Counted from the first letter of the stretch, positions 1 through 4,606 are shown. The stretch: DNA of 5,430 nucleotides from Methanomassiliicoccaceae archaeon (GCA_016919565.1 JACXTO010000120.1:1-5430); one strand, 5' to 3'. Numbers and translations are program-made. Notes: generated from the sequence alone by a model not told the origin.

Positions 1-1
1 C

Positions 2-397
2 GACAAGGTCAAGGAGATGAACCGCAAAGGTTCGACGGTCATTCTGACAACGCACAACATCGAGGAGGCGAGCAGGCTATGCCAAAGGGTCTGCATCATC
101 AACAAGGGCTCGATCGTCGCCATCGACTCCCCGGAGCGGCTGCGCAGAACTGCGGAGAAGATGCAGATGGTGGAGGTTAGCTTCAACAAGAAGATCGAGA
201 CCAGCTGGTTCGTCTCGGACTCCATTACCCGCTTGGAGCAGTGCGGGGACAAGTGGCATTTCTTCACGGAGGACCCGGACAAGGCGATCGAGCACATCGT
301 CAAGGTCAAGGAGAAGGAGGACCTGAAGATAATCTCCCTCGGCATCTCCGGACCGACCCTCGAGGACGTTTTCGTCAAACTGTGCGAGGTGCCGTGA
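2..397 (+). CDS. ABC transporter ATP-binding protein, C-terminal part (5' end outside window)
   Basis: This is the last 131 codons of the ATPase subunit of an ABC exporter, which would hydrolyse ATP on the cytoplasmic face to drive the permease encoded directly downstream. The frame is open from the window edge, so the Walker A, signature and Walker B motifs lie outside. Visible is the H-loop segment TTHNIEEA with its switch histidine (codon at 53-55), followed by the usual stretch RVCIINKGSIVAIDSPERLR. The end SGPTLEDVFVKL matches the LEDVF tail typical of DrrA/CcmA-type ATPases that pair with ABC-2 permeases. Its TGA stop (395-397) overlaps the ATG of the permease, indicating co-transcription and translational coupling. 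The substrate cannot be told from this piece: DrrA-like systems export drugs, lipids or polymers. Confidence 0.93.
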   Translation, partial: DKVKEMNRKGSTVILTTHNIEEASRLCQRVCIINKGSIVAIDSPERLRRTAEKMQMVEVSFNKKIETSWFVSDSITRLEQCGDKWHFFTEDPDKAIEHIVKVKEKEDLKIISLGISGPTLEDVFVKLCEVP

Positions 398-399
398 TG
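386..399 (+). promoter_or_regulatory. Shine-Dalgarno site and TGATG stop/start overlap
   Basis: GAGGTG at 386-391 lies inside the end of the ATPase gene, five bases before the permease ATG at 397. The ATPase stop TGA (395-397) shares its final A with that ATG. This fixes the permease start and implies coupled translation. Confidence 0.75.
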
Positions 400-1143
400 G
401 ACTGGAAGATGTACCTCCGCGCGGTCTCGGTGGTGGCGAGGAAGGACATCCGCATCTACTACCGCAAGGCTCCGGTGTTCATCTTCGGCCTCATCCTGCC
501 GACCTTCCTGTTCTTCGCGTTCTTCGTTGGTCGGGAGCTGGATATCCACAAGTATTTCCCTGGCTTCCTGGCGATGTCGCTGTTCTTCACCTCCTCATCG
601 GTAGGCCCGCTGATCGTCCCTTGGGAGAAGCAGCAGGGCACCTTCGAGCGCCTCCTCTCCTACCCGGTGAGCATCGGCACCATCGTGCTCGGCGACATGA
701 TCGCTGGCGCTCTCTTCGGATTGATGATCAGCACCATCGTCGGCGTGGCTGGCATCATCCTGATCCCGATCACCGTCACCGACGTTTTCCTGATATTCGC
801 CGCATTCGTCCTGGGCAACGTCTGCTTCTCGTCGCTCGGAGTCCTGCTGTCCTCGCCGGGCGGCAAGACACCGGCGAACATCATGATGCTGGCGGCACTG
901 GTCCGGTTCCCCCTGATCTTCGTCTCCGGGATCTTCATCCCGGTGAGCCAGATGACCGGGGTCAGCAGGTACGTGACCTATTGCTCACCGCTCACCTACC
1001 TGGTCGACGCGTTGAACATCAGCACCGGACAGGTGAGCGTGTTCCCCTGGTGGGTCGACCTCCTGGTCTTGGCCGCGTTCGGCGCGGTGTTCCTTGCCGT
1101 CGCGGTCTGGGTGCTGAGAAGGAGAAGCCTCAAGGGGATGTAG
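397..1143 (+). CDS. ABC-2 type transporter permease
   Basis: This 248-residue protein is the membrane subunit of the exporter whose ATPase ends at 397. It has the ABC-2 layout: a short cytoplasmic N-terminus containing KDIRIYYRKAP (about 16-26), then about six hydrophobic segments (roughly 26-44, 53-75, 96-121, 128-151, 162-183 and 218-240). The family motif after helix 2 is present as EKQQGTFERLLSYPV (77-91), and the late motif SPLTYLVDAL (197-206) precedes the last helix. I chose ATG 397 rather than the longer frame from 241 because the extra N-terminus is only the ATPase gene read in another frame, and because a GAGGTG Shine-Dalgarno site (386-391) sits five bases before it. Length is normal for the family. 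The cargo is unknown. No T-rich terminator follows. Confidence 0.93.
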   Translation: MDWKMYLRAVSVVARKDIRIYYRKAPVFIFGLILPTFLFFAFFVGRELDIHKYFPGFLAMSLFFTSSSVGPLIVPWEKQQGTFERLLSYPVSIGTIVLGDMIAGALFGLMISTIVGVAGIILIPITVTDVFLIFAAFVLGNVCFSSLGVLLSSPGGKTPANIMMLAALVRFPLIFVSGIFIPVSQMTGVSRYVTYCSPLTYLVDALNISTGQVSVFPWWVDLLVLAAFGAVFLAVAVWVLRRRSLKGM

Positions 1144-1235
1144 TTCACCAGCTCCATCCAGCTTGGGGACCTCACCATACCGAGCTGATTCGTTCCGATG
1201 GCATTGGGAATGATCGTCCACTTGCGCAAGGCGAG

Positions 1236-1250
1236 GGATCGCGCCGATCC
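1236..1250. repeat. Short inverted repeat between convergent genes
   Basis: GGATCG (1236-1241) and CGATCC (1245-1250) form a perfect 6-bp stem with a 3-base loop. It starts one base beyond the stop codon of the GyrI-like gene. It lies in the 108-base convergent gap 1144-1251, where I see no gene and no poly-T tract on either strand. It may mark a transcript end, but a 6-bp palindrome can occur by chance. Confidence 0.3.
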
Positions 1251-1251
1251 A

Positions 1252-1725
1252 TCACTCGAACGGCCAGAAGAGCTGGGTGACGTACTCGCTTGGGTCCTTC
1301 ACCGTGTCGGGGCCGTTCATGTAGCGCTCCCACATCACCTTGTCGGGCTTCAGGCCCTTCGCCTCCATCCACTTCTGCATCGCGGTGTAGGTCTCCACAA
1401 CCTTCTCGTAAGGACCGACGTGGGTCGCGGTCACCACCTTTCTGCCCGGCAGCGCGCAGGGTTTAACCCTGCCGTCGCCTTTTGGTGCGCCGGTCACGGG
1501 AAAGCCGACCTCCATGTCGGTTTTCTCGCTGTCATAGCTGTGATACATGGCGAATGGCGGGCCGGCCATCACCACCCGGTTCTTTCCGAAATGTGCCATC
1601 AGCTCGCCGAAGACCTGCCCCATCTTCTGCCCGATCTGGTCATTTGGAACGATCTCCCTGATGGACAATCCGTGCTCCGGTTTCGTCTCGATGATCTTGA
1701 TGTCTAGGGTCATGAAATCTAGCAT
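1252..1725 (-). CDS. GyrI-like / AraC effector-binding domain protein (stand-alone)
   Basis: This 157-residue protein is essentially one GyrI-like small-molecule-binding domain (AraC effector-binding family), with no DNA-binding domain attached. Signs are the N-terminal strand LDIKIIETKPEHGLSIREIV, the central motif HVGPY (102-106) followed by a helix EKVVETYTAMQKWMEAKG, and the C-terminal signature ERYMNGP (133-139) leading to YVTQLFWPFE. In the family, the glutamate of the ExYxxxP-like signature usually sits in the ligand pocket. Known lone members bind cationic or aromatic drugs, inhibit gyrase, or hydrolyse cyclopropanoid toxins; which applies here cannot be told. The start is ATG 1725 or the second ATG at 1713; neither has a clear Shine-Dalgarno site. 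It converges on an exporter operon, so a drug-sensing or detoxifying role is an inference only. Confidence 0.87.
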   Translation of the reverse strand: MLDFMTLDIKIIETKPEHGLSIREIVPNDQIGQKMGQVFGELMAHFGKNRVVMAGPPFAMYHSYDSEKTDMEVGFPVTGAPKGDGRVKPCALPGRKVVTATHVGPYEKVVETYTAMQKWMEAKGLKPDKVMWERYMNGPDTVKDPSEYVTQLFWPFE

Positions 1726-1792
1726 GATTCCGTGTCTTAAGTTAGTTCTCGGAGGGTTAACGAAAGTGAGATACTGATTCGATTAGGGATTC

Positions 1793-1820
1793 GCCCATTC
1801 ATTGAGTCAGCTGGATGGGC
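1793..1820. promoter_or_regulatory. 28-bp imperfect palindrome between divergent genes (possible operator)
   Basis: Arms GCCCATTCA (1793-1801) and TGGATGGGC (1812-1820) are complementary at eight of nine positions, the ninth being a G-T pair, with a 10-base spacer. The spacer holds the 7-base palindrome TGAGTCA (1803-1809), almost on the same centre. The site lies about 20 bases before the TATA-like box of the 47-residue peptide gene and about 70 bases before the GyrI-like start. It could therefore serve either divergent gene as a regulator site. No binding protein can be named. Confidence 0.4.
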
Positions 1821-1840
1821 TGAAAAGGAATATCGATACA

Positions 1841-1846
1841 TTTATG
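1841..1846 (+). promoter_or_regulatory. TATA-like box for the 47-residue membrane peptide gene
   Basis: TTTATG lies about 38 bases before the ATG at 1882. With the usual archaeal spacing of about 25 bases, transcription would begin near 1869, leaving a short leader that contains the GTGAT ribosome site at 1872-1876. The match to the archaeal TATA consensus is moderate. Confidence 0.4.
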
Positions 1847-1871
1847 AGGGGTCGGCTGCGTAGAAATGACA

Positions 1872-1876
1872 GTGAT
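1872..1876 (+). promoter_or_regulatory. Ribosome binding site GTGAT deciding the start of the 47-residue peptide
   Basis: GTGAT pairs with the AUCAC of the archaeal 16S rRNA 3' end and is five bases before ATG 1882. The alternative in-frame ATG at 1894 has no such site, so 1882 is preferred. Confidence 0.45.
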
Positions 1877-1881
1877 ATAAA

Positions 1882-2025
1882 ATGGCGATTACAATGAACT
1901 GGGGCGCGATCGGAATTGGGTCAGTCGTGGCATTCATCATCGGCTGGTTCCTGTTCGGTCTGCTCGGCGCAGTAGTGCTGGCTATCGTGGTCTTGCTCAT
2001 TATGGGGATCCTGAGAGTAAGGTAA
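1882..2025 (+). CDS. Small hydrophobic membrane protein, 47 residues, unknown function
   Basis: This is a short open frame starting MAITMNWGAIGIG and ending MGILRVR before TAA. Residues 8-44 are almost unbroken glycine and aliphatic or aromatic residues. Glycines at 8, 11, 13, 21, 26, 29 and 42 include small-xxx-small spacing (for example A17/G21). The segment is long enough for one tilted helix or a tight two-helix hairpin, and the C-terminal RVR would anchor on the cytoplasmic side. Support for reality comes from a TATA-like box at 1841, a GTGAT ribosome site at 1872, a poly-T terminator at 2070 and GC-rich third positions. I do not recognise the family. Glycine-rich one- or two-helix peptides often act as small subunits or membrane stress factors, but no function is claimed. 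A second ATG at 1894 would give 43 residues. Confidence 0.65.
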   Translation: MAITMNWGAIGIGSVVAFIIGWFLFGLLGAVVLAIVVLLIMGILRVR

Positions 2026-2069
2026 GATCACCAGTGAGGAAGCGGAACCACGGAAAACCCCTCGACCCC

Positions 2070-2076
2070 TTTTTTT
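2070..2076 (+). terminator. Poly-T archaeal transcription terminator
   Basis: Seven consecutive T residues 45 bases after the stop of the 47-residue peptide gene, preceded by a C-rich stretch and with no strong hairpin. This is the standard intrinsic termination signal of archaeal RNA polymerase. It separates the peptide gene from the cardiolipin synthase promoter. Confidence 0.6.
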
Positions 2077-2099
2077 ATTCCGGTCTATCTAAGTGACCG

Positions 2100-2127
2100 T
2101 CGTTTGAACAGAATATTTTTTAAACGA
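2100..2127. promoter_or_regulatory. Imperfect palindrome overlapping the TATA box of the cardiolipin synthase gene
   Basis: TCGTTTGAA (2100-2108) and TTTAAACGA (2119-2127) match as inverted repeats at eight of nine positions (the ninth a G-T pair) around a 10-base spacer. The right arm contains the TATA box TTTAAA (2119-2124). A protein bound here would block TBP/TFB access, as expected for an archaeal repressor operator. A smaller inverted repeat CGGTC/GACCG (2081-2085/2095-2099) lies just upstream. Confidence 0.4.
2119..2124 (+). promoter_or_regulatory. TATA box of the cardiolipin synthase gene (leaderless promoter)
   Basis: TTTAAA is preceded by a T-rich run, and its centre lies about 26 bases before ATG 2148. 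Standard archaeal spacing therefore places the transcript start at or within a base or two of the start codon. This indicates a leaderless mRNA and explains why no Shine-Dalgarno site is present. Confidence 0.6.
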
Positions 2128-2147
2128 AGCGCTCAAATCAATTGCAT

Positions 2148-3617
2148 ATGCCCTTGGCGTTGATCGATGCGTTATGGTCTGTCTTGGGCGTTTATATCAC
2201 GATAGTACTGTATCTGCTCGCAGTCCTGGTGATATGGACCGTCATCTTCGTTCAGAAGAAACGGCCAGAAACAATTCTGGTTTGGGTCCTAGCCTGCCTC
2301 AGCTTCCCGTTGGTCTTCGTGCTCCTGTTCTACGCCTATCTCGGCCGCGACTATCGCAGGAAGAAGATGTTCCGCAATAAGACGGAAGCGGACCGGGAGG
2401 TGGCCAGCGCCCTGCTCAAGGTGAGGGATGGGTACTTCGCCCTCGATCCTTCCAAGTCCGGACTCGGCACCAGTGAATCGTTGGCGCGGATGCTGTTCGA
2501 ATCCAACCGGACGTTCCTCACCAATGACAACGAGGTGGAGTACTACAACGAAGGGAGTAGTATCTTCAGGGACATGATCGAAGAGATCAACGCCGCCAAG
2601 AGATTCGTGCACTTGGAGTTCTACTTGATCCGCAACGATGCCGTAGCCAAGGATCTCAGGGAGGCGCTGGTACGGAAGGCAAAGGAGGGCGTCGAGGTGA
2701 AGCTCCTGATGGACGCGGCCGGATGCCACAAGCTTCCCCGCGGGTTCTTCAACGAGCTGAAGGACGCTGGGGGGAAGACCGCGCTGTTCTTGCCTTCACA
2801 CGTCCCGTTGAGCCTGAGCATCAACAATCGAAACCACCGCAAGCTGTTCGTCGCTGATGGCGACACGGCCTTCATCGGCGGCTGCAACATCGGGGTCGAG
2901 TACCGAGGGGAAGGGCCGCTCGGCTATTGGCGCGATGACATGGTGCGCATCCGTGGCAGCGGTGCGATCAGCGTGGAGAAAAGATTCATCCTGGACTGGA
3001 ACTTCGCCGCCAAGGACGAGCTGAATGTGCAGGACTACGCCCCGACCAGGCCTGGAAAGGGCAAGGCCGGCCTGCAGGTCGTCTCCGGAGGGTCGGATAA
3101 AATCTCCCGGCCCATCGAAGAGCAGTACGTCAAGATGATCACGAGCGCCAAGGAGTACGTGTATATCCAGACACCCTATTTGGTTCCGAGCGAGGCGGTG
3201 ACCGCAGCCTTGGTGGTCGCGATCAAATCCGGGGTGGACGTGAGGATCATGATGCCCTCCAAGCCCGACCACCCGTTCATCTACTGGGCATCGCTGTACA
3301 ATGCGGGGGAGCTGTTGCAAAGCAAAGTGCGCATATTCCAGTTCAACAAGGATGGGTTCATCCATGCCAAGGTCTTGGTCATGGACGACTCGGTCACCTC
3401 GGTGGGAAGTGCCAACTTCGACAATCGCAGCTTGGGATTGAACTTCGAAAGCAACGCCGTAGTCTACGACAAGGATTTCGCCCTCAAGGTGAAGGCCGCA
3501 TATCTCCACGATATCGATCATCGATGCACCGAGCTGACCGCGGAGGAATATGGCAAGCGTTCAAGGGTTGTCAAATTCAAGGAAAGCATATCGCGCCTCT
3601 ACGGTCCGATAGCCTGA
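2148..3617 (+). CDS. cls: Cardiolipin synthase, phospholipase D superfamily
   Basis: This 489-residue enzyme would join two phospholipid molecules (in archaea probably archaetidylglycerol) into cardiolipin-type lipid at the cytoplasmic membrane, releasing glycerol. Two N-terminal membrane helices (about 12-35 and 43-65) are followed by a basic stretch YRRKK. Two phospholipase-D domains then each carry an intact HKD motif: H230/K232/D237 followed by FIGGCN, and H406/K408/D413 followed by GSANFDNRSLGLNFESN, the form typical of bacterial-type Cls. Length matches the roughly 480-residue ClsA family. I chose ATG 2148 over the TTG at 2142 because the TATA box places transcription start at the ATG. 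Archaeal homologues such as the Methanospirillum hungatei enzyme have been shown to make cardiolipins. Another phosphatidyltransferase or phospholipase D activity is possible but less likely. No partner gene is co-transcribed. Confidence 0.93.
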   Translation: MPLALIDALWSVLGVYITIVLYLLAVLVIWTVIFVQKKRPETILVWVLACLSFPLVFVLLFYAYLGRDYRRKKMFRNKTEADREVASALLKVRDGYFALDPSKSGLGTSESLARMLFESNRTFLTNDNEVEYYNEGSSIFRDMIEEINAAKRFVHLEFYLIRNDAVAKDLREALVRKAKEGVEVKLLMDAAGCHKLPRGFFNELKDAGGKTALFLPSHVPLSLSINNRNHRKLFVADGDTAFIGGCNIGVEYRGEGPLGYWRDDMVRIRGSGAISVEKRFILDWNFAAKDELNVQDYAPTRPGKGKAGLQVVSGGSDKISRPIEEQYVKMITSAKEYVYIQTPYLVPSEAVTAALVVAIKSGVDVRIMMPSKPDHPFIYWASLYNAGELLQSKVRIFQFNKDGFIHAKVLVMDDSVTSVGSANFDNRSLGLNFESNAVVYDKDFALKVKAAYLHDIDHRCTELTAEEYGKRSRVVKFKESISRLYGPIA

Positions 3618-3619
3618 AC

Positions 3620-3646
3620 TTCCTTGTATCTAGAATAATCAAGGAA
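3620..3646 (+). terminator. Hairpin just after the cardiolipin synthase stop
   Basis: TTCCTTG (3620-3626) and CAAGGAA (3640-3646) form a perfect 7-bp stem around a 13-base AT-rich loop, beginning two bases after the stop codon. No T-run follows, so it is more likely to define or protect an mRNA 3' end than to be a bacterial-style terminator. The same TTCCTT could alternatively pair with AAGGAA at 3719-3724. Confidence 0.35.
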
Positions 3647-3648
3647 TT

Positions 3649-3711
3649 ATCCATGGCGGCCTGCAATGATGCAAATGCCAGCGTAGGCGATTACACGCAC
3701 GCCGCCTGGAT
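3649..3711. repeat. 63-base inverted-repeat element, possible structured RNA or tiny mobile-element relic
   Basis: The ends 3649-3660 and 3701-3711 form 11 base pairs with a single bulged T (3654): ATCCA plus GGCGGC against GCCGCC plus TGGAT. The 40-base interior can fold into TGCA/TGCA with an ATGA loop (3662-3673) and GCGT/ACGC (3681-3684/3695-3698). Together this resembles a three-way junction. The octamer AAGGAATT lies directly before the left arm (3641-3648) and again at 3719-3726, seven bases after the right arm, somewhat like an insertion-site duplication. It fills most of the 124-base gap between the convergent cls and Lys-rich genes. It is too short for a tRNA and shows no tRNA T-loop motif. 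A short open frame (3653-3733, 26 residues) overlaps it but has no coding support. Confidence 0.4.
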
Positions 3712-3741
3712 CCATTGTAAGGAATTGGGTTGAGAGCCAGT

Positions 3742-3894
3742 CTATTTCAGCTTCTTCTTAACCTTCTTGACTTCCTTGTCGATGGACTTCCCAGCATCCC
3801 TGGCGCCCTTCTGGACATCCTTGATGCCCTTTCTCACGCCTTTTTGCACGTCCTTGATTCCCTTGTCGATGTCCTTCTTGGTCTTTGATTTCAT
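3742..3894 (-). CDS. Lys-rich 50-residue protein of 11-residue amphipathic repeats
   Basis: This small, very basic protein (18 Lys, 2 Arg, 6 Asp, 1 Glu) consists wholly of about four and a half 11-residue repeats. The core GIKDVQKG occurs at 12-19 and again at 23-30. Throughout, position 5 of the repeat is T5, V16, V27, I38, L49 and position 9 is I9, V20, A31, V42, so a hydrophobic stripe runs along a Lys/Asp helix. The start ATG 3894 has an excellent GAGGTGA Shine-Dalgarno site (3905-3899) four bases before it. I recognise no named family. The 11-residue period recalls LEA-type and synuclein-type amphipathic helices that fold on membranes. Binding to anionic lipid or to nucleic acid is an inference from charge. 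It converges on the cardiolipin synthase gene and lies downstream of a four-helix membrane protein gene. Confidence 0.78.
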   Translation of the reverse strand: MKSKTKKDIDKGIKDVQKGVRKGIKDVQKGARDAGKSIDKEVKKVKKKLK

Positions 3895-3898
3895 GCCT

Positions 3899-3941
3899 TC
3901 ACCTCAAGAACCGGCGGATTACTCGCTCCCAGCCGTTCTTG
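3899..3941 (-). promoter_or_regulatory. Shine-Dalgarno site with abutting leader hairpin upstream of the Lys-rich gene
   Basis: On the - strand, CAAGAAC-GGC (3941-3932) pairs with GCC-g-GTTCTTG (3915-3905): ten base pairs, one bulged base and a 16-base loop. The last base of the stem is the first G of the GAGGTGA ribosome site (3905-3899), four bases before ATG 3894. Such a fold next to the ribosome site could tune translation, for example with temperature or a ligand. The alternative is that the sequence is the end of a small coding frame (see 3899-4069). Confidence 0.45.
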
Positions 3942-4069
3942 TCACTAAGCTTGGGACCTTCGACTATATTCCTCTTTTCATCTTGATAAAAAGTAAAAAG
4001 AACAGATGACGGCGCAGAGGAAGGCTGTTCGGAACGATTCAAGATTGAAAGAATTGCGGGAGATGCCAC
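3899..4069 (-). CDS. Doubtful 56-codon open frame between the membrane protein and Lys-rich genes
   Basis: A GTG at 4069, one base past the stop of the four-helix protein gene, opens a frame of 56 codons. It ends at TGA 3901-3899 inside the Shine-Dalgarno site of the Lys-rich gene. The stop placement and the second half (IVEGPKLSDKNGWERVIRRF, charged, with GC-rich third positions) look gene-like. Against it, the first half has T-rich third positions, no Shine-Dalgarno site precedes the GTG, and the frame runs through a double T5 tract better read as a terminator. It resembles no family I know. It could be a real small gene, the relic of one with a lost start, or merely the structured leader of the next gene. 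Confidence 0.22.
   Translation of the reverse strand: MASPAILSILNRSEQPSSAPSSVLFTFYQDEKRNIVEGPKLSDKNGWERVIRRFLR
3988..4002 (-). terminator. T-rich terminator downstream of the four-helix membrane protein gene
   Basis: Read on the - strand this is TTCTTTTTACTTTTT, two T5 runs about 70 bases after the stop at 4071. It fits an archaeal T-tract terminator for that gene. Its final part, CTTTTTATC (3993-3985), could also serve as a TATA box for the Lys-rich gene, giving a leader of roughly 70 bases. Confidence 0.45.
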
Positions 4070-4070
4070 C

Positions 4071-4496
4071 CTAAATATGGAACCATTCCTTTGTCTTGTT
4101 CGTCAGCATGGAGCGGAGAACCAAGACGGCAAGCCCGAACCAGACCGCGCTGATCAATACGGCCCATAATTGATTCAGGTCGGCATTGAGCAGGGCGGTA
4201 TTGAGCAGGGCTATTGTTGCCACAACGAGGTTGATGACCGAGACGATGATCAAGTAGAACCAGACAGGGCGCCATCCTGCCAGGCAACCCAGGCCAAGGG
4301 CGAAGTTGGCGATGGCGATACCGAGGGTCGTGAGGGCCAAAGGCCCATTATTGAAGGTCAGCCCGGTGATCCTTATCCAATCGCCCAATCCGAAGAAGCT
4401 CAAGGACGGAAACAAGAGGATCAGGCCGAGCAGGATGGAGAGAATCCCGATAATCGTAATCCGCAATGGCCTCCCACTTCTCGAATTGCTTGACAT
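4071..4496 (-). CDS. Four-helix integral membrane protein of unknown function
   Basis: This 141-residue protein has a short basic, serine-rich N-terminus (SSNSRSGRPLR) and four predicted membrane helices at about 12-36, 52-73, 77-100 and 107-128. It ends in a charged tail, LTNKTKEWFHI. The GILSILLGLILL stretch and the loop carrying DWIRITG between helices 1 and 2 are of a kind seen in many small archaeal membrane proteins annotated only as hypothetical. I do not recognise a family and see no catalytic or metal-binding motif. The start ATG 4496 lacks a Shine-Dalgarno site but lies about 30 bases from a TATA-like box (4530-4523), so the mRNA should be nearly leaderless. It seems to be transcribed alone, with a T-rich terminator after it. 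The neighbouring genes share its membrane theme but give no specific role. Confidence 0.8.
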   Translation of the reverse strand: MSSNSRSGRPLRITIIGILSILLGLILLFPSLSFFGLGDWIRITGLTFNNGPLALTTLGIAIANFALGLGCLAGWRPVWFYLIIVSVINLVVATIALLNTALLNADLNQLWAVLISAVWFGLAVLVLRSMLTNKTKEWFHI

Positions 4497-4516
4497 GATC
4501 GGGTCAATTCAAGAGT

Positions 4517-4544
4517 GCGCCCTTTAGATAATGGTACCGGGCGC
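4517..4544 (-). promoter_or_regulatory. TATA-like box enclosed by a GCGCCC/GGGCGC inverted repeat
   Basis: On the - strand TATCTAAA (4530-4523) is centred about 30 bases before ATG 4496, giving a leader of only about five bases. It is bracketed by perfect 6-base inverted repeats, GCGCCC (4517-4522) and GGGCGC (4539-4544), with a 16-base spacer that also contains GGTACC. The arms could bind a dimeric regulator, or the right-hand arm may act as part of the TFB recognition region. Confidence 0.4.
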
Positions 4545-4606
4545 GGAAGGGCATGATATCCAAATTCTCCCGACCGTGCTGGATTGGGCAACGACCCCGA
4601 AGCCGA

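Noticed and set aside
241..396. N-terminal extension of the left permease to an ATG at 241
   Set aside because: The extra residues are arginine- and glycine-rich out-of-frame reading of the ATPase gene; the Shine-Dalgarno site at 386-391 and the TGATG overlap support ATG 397.
985..1229. Two - strand frames over the permease end and convergent gap
   Set aside because: No domain, ribosome site or promoter; most of their length is antisense to the permease gene.
621..1280. 219-codon + frame over the left permease
   Set aside because: Its product is rich in Arg, His and Pro with no family features, as expected for a shadow frame in GC-rich coding DNA.
1198..1707. 169-codon + frame antisense to the GyrI-like gene
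   Set aside because: His/Leu-rich composition without motifs; the opposite strand has a clear family match.
2796..3521. 241-codon - frame inside the cardiolipin synthase gene
   Set aside because: It lies antisense to the HKD motifs; composition is that of a shadow frame.
3649..3711. Possible tRNA or tRNA fragment
   Set aside because: Only 63 bases, an 11-bp bulged end stem, no T-loop or anticodon-arm pattern.
3524..3733. 69-codon + frame, and its inner 26-codon part from ATG 3653
   Set aside because: The first part is out of frame within cls; the rest runs through the inverted-repeat element and has no ribosome site. The element explains the region better.
3745..3894. DNA-level tandem repeat in the Lys-rich gene as a simple satellite or CRISPR-like array
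   Set aside because: The repeat units differ at synonymous positions and stay in frame, so the repetition belongs to the protein; there are no spacers.
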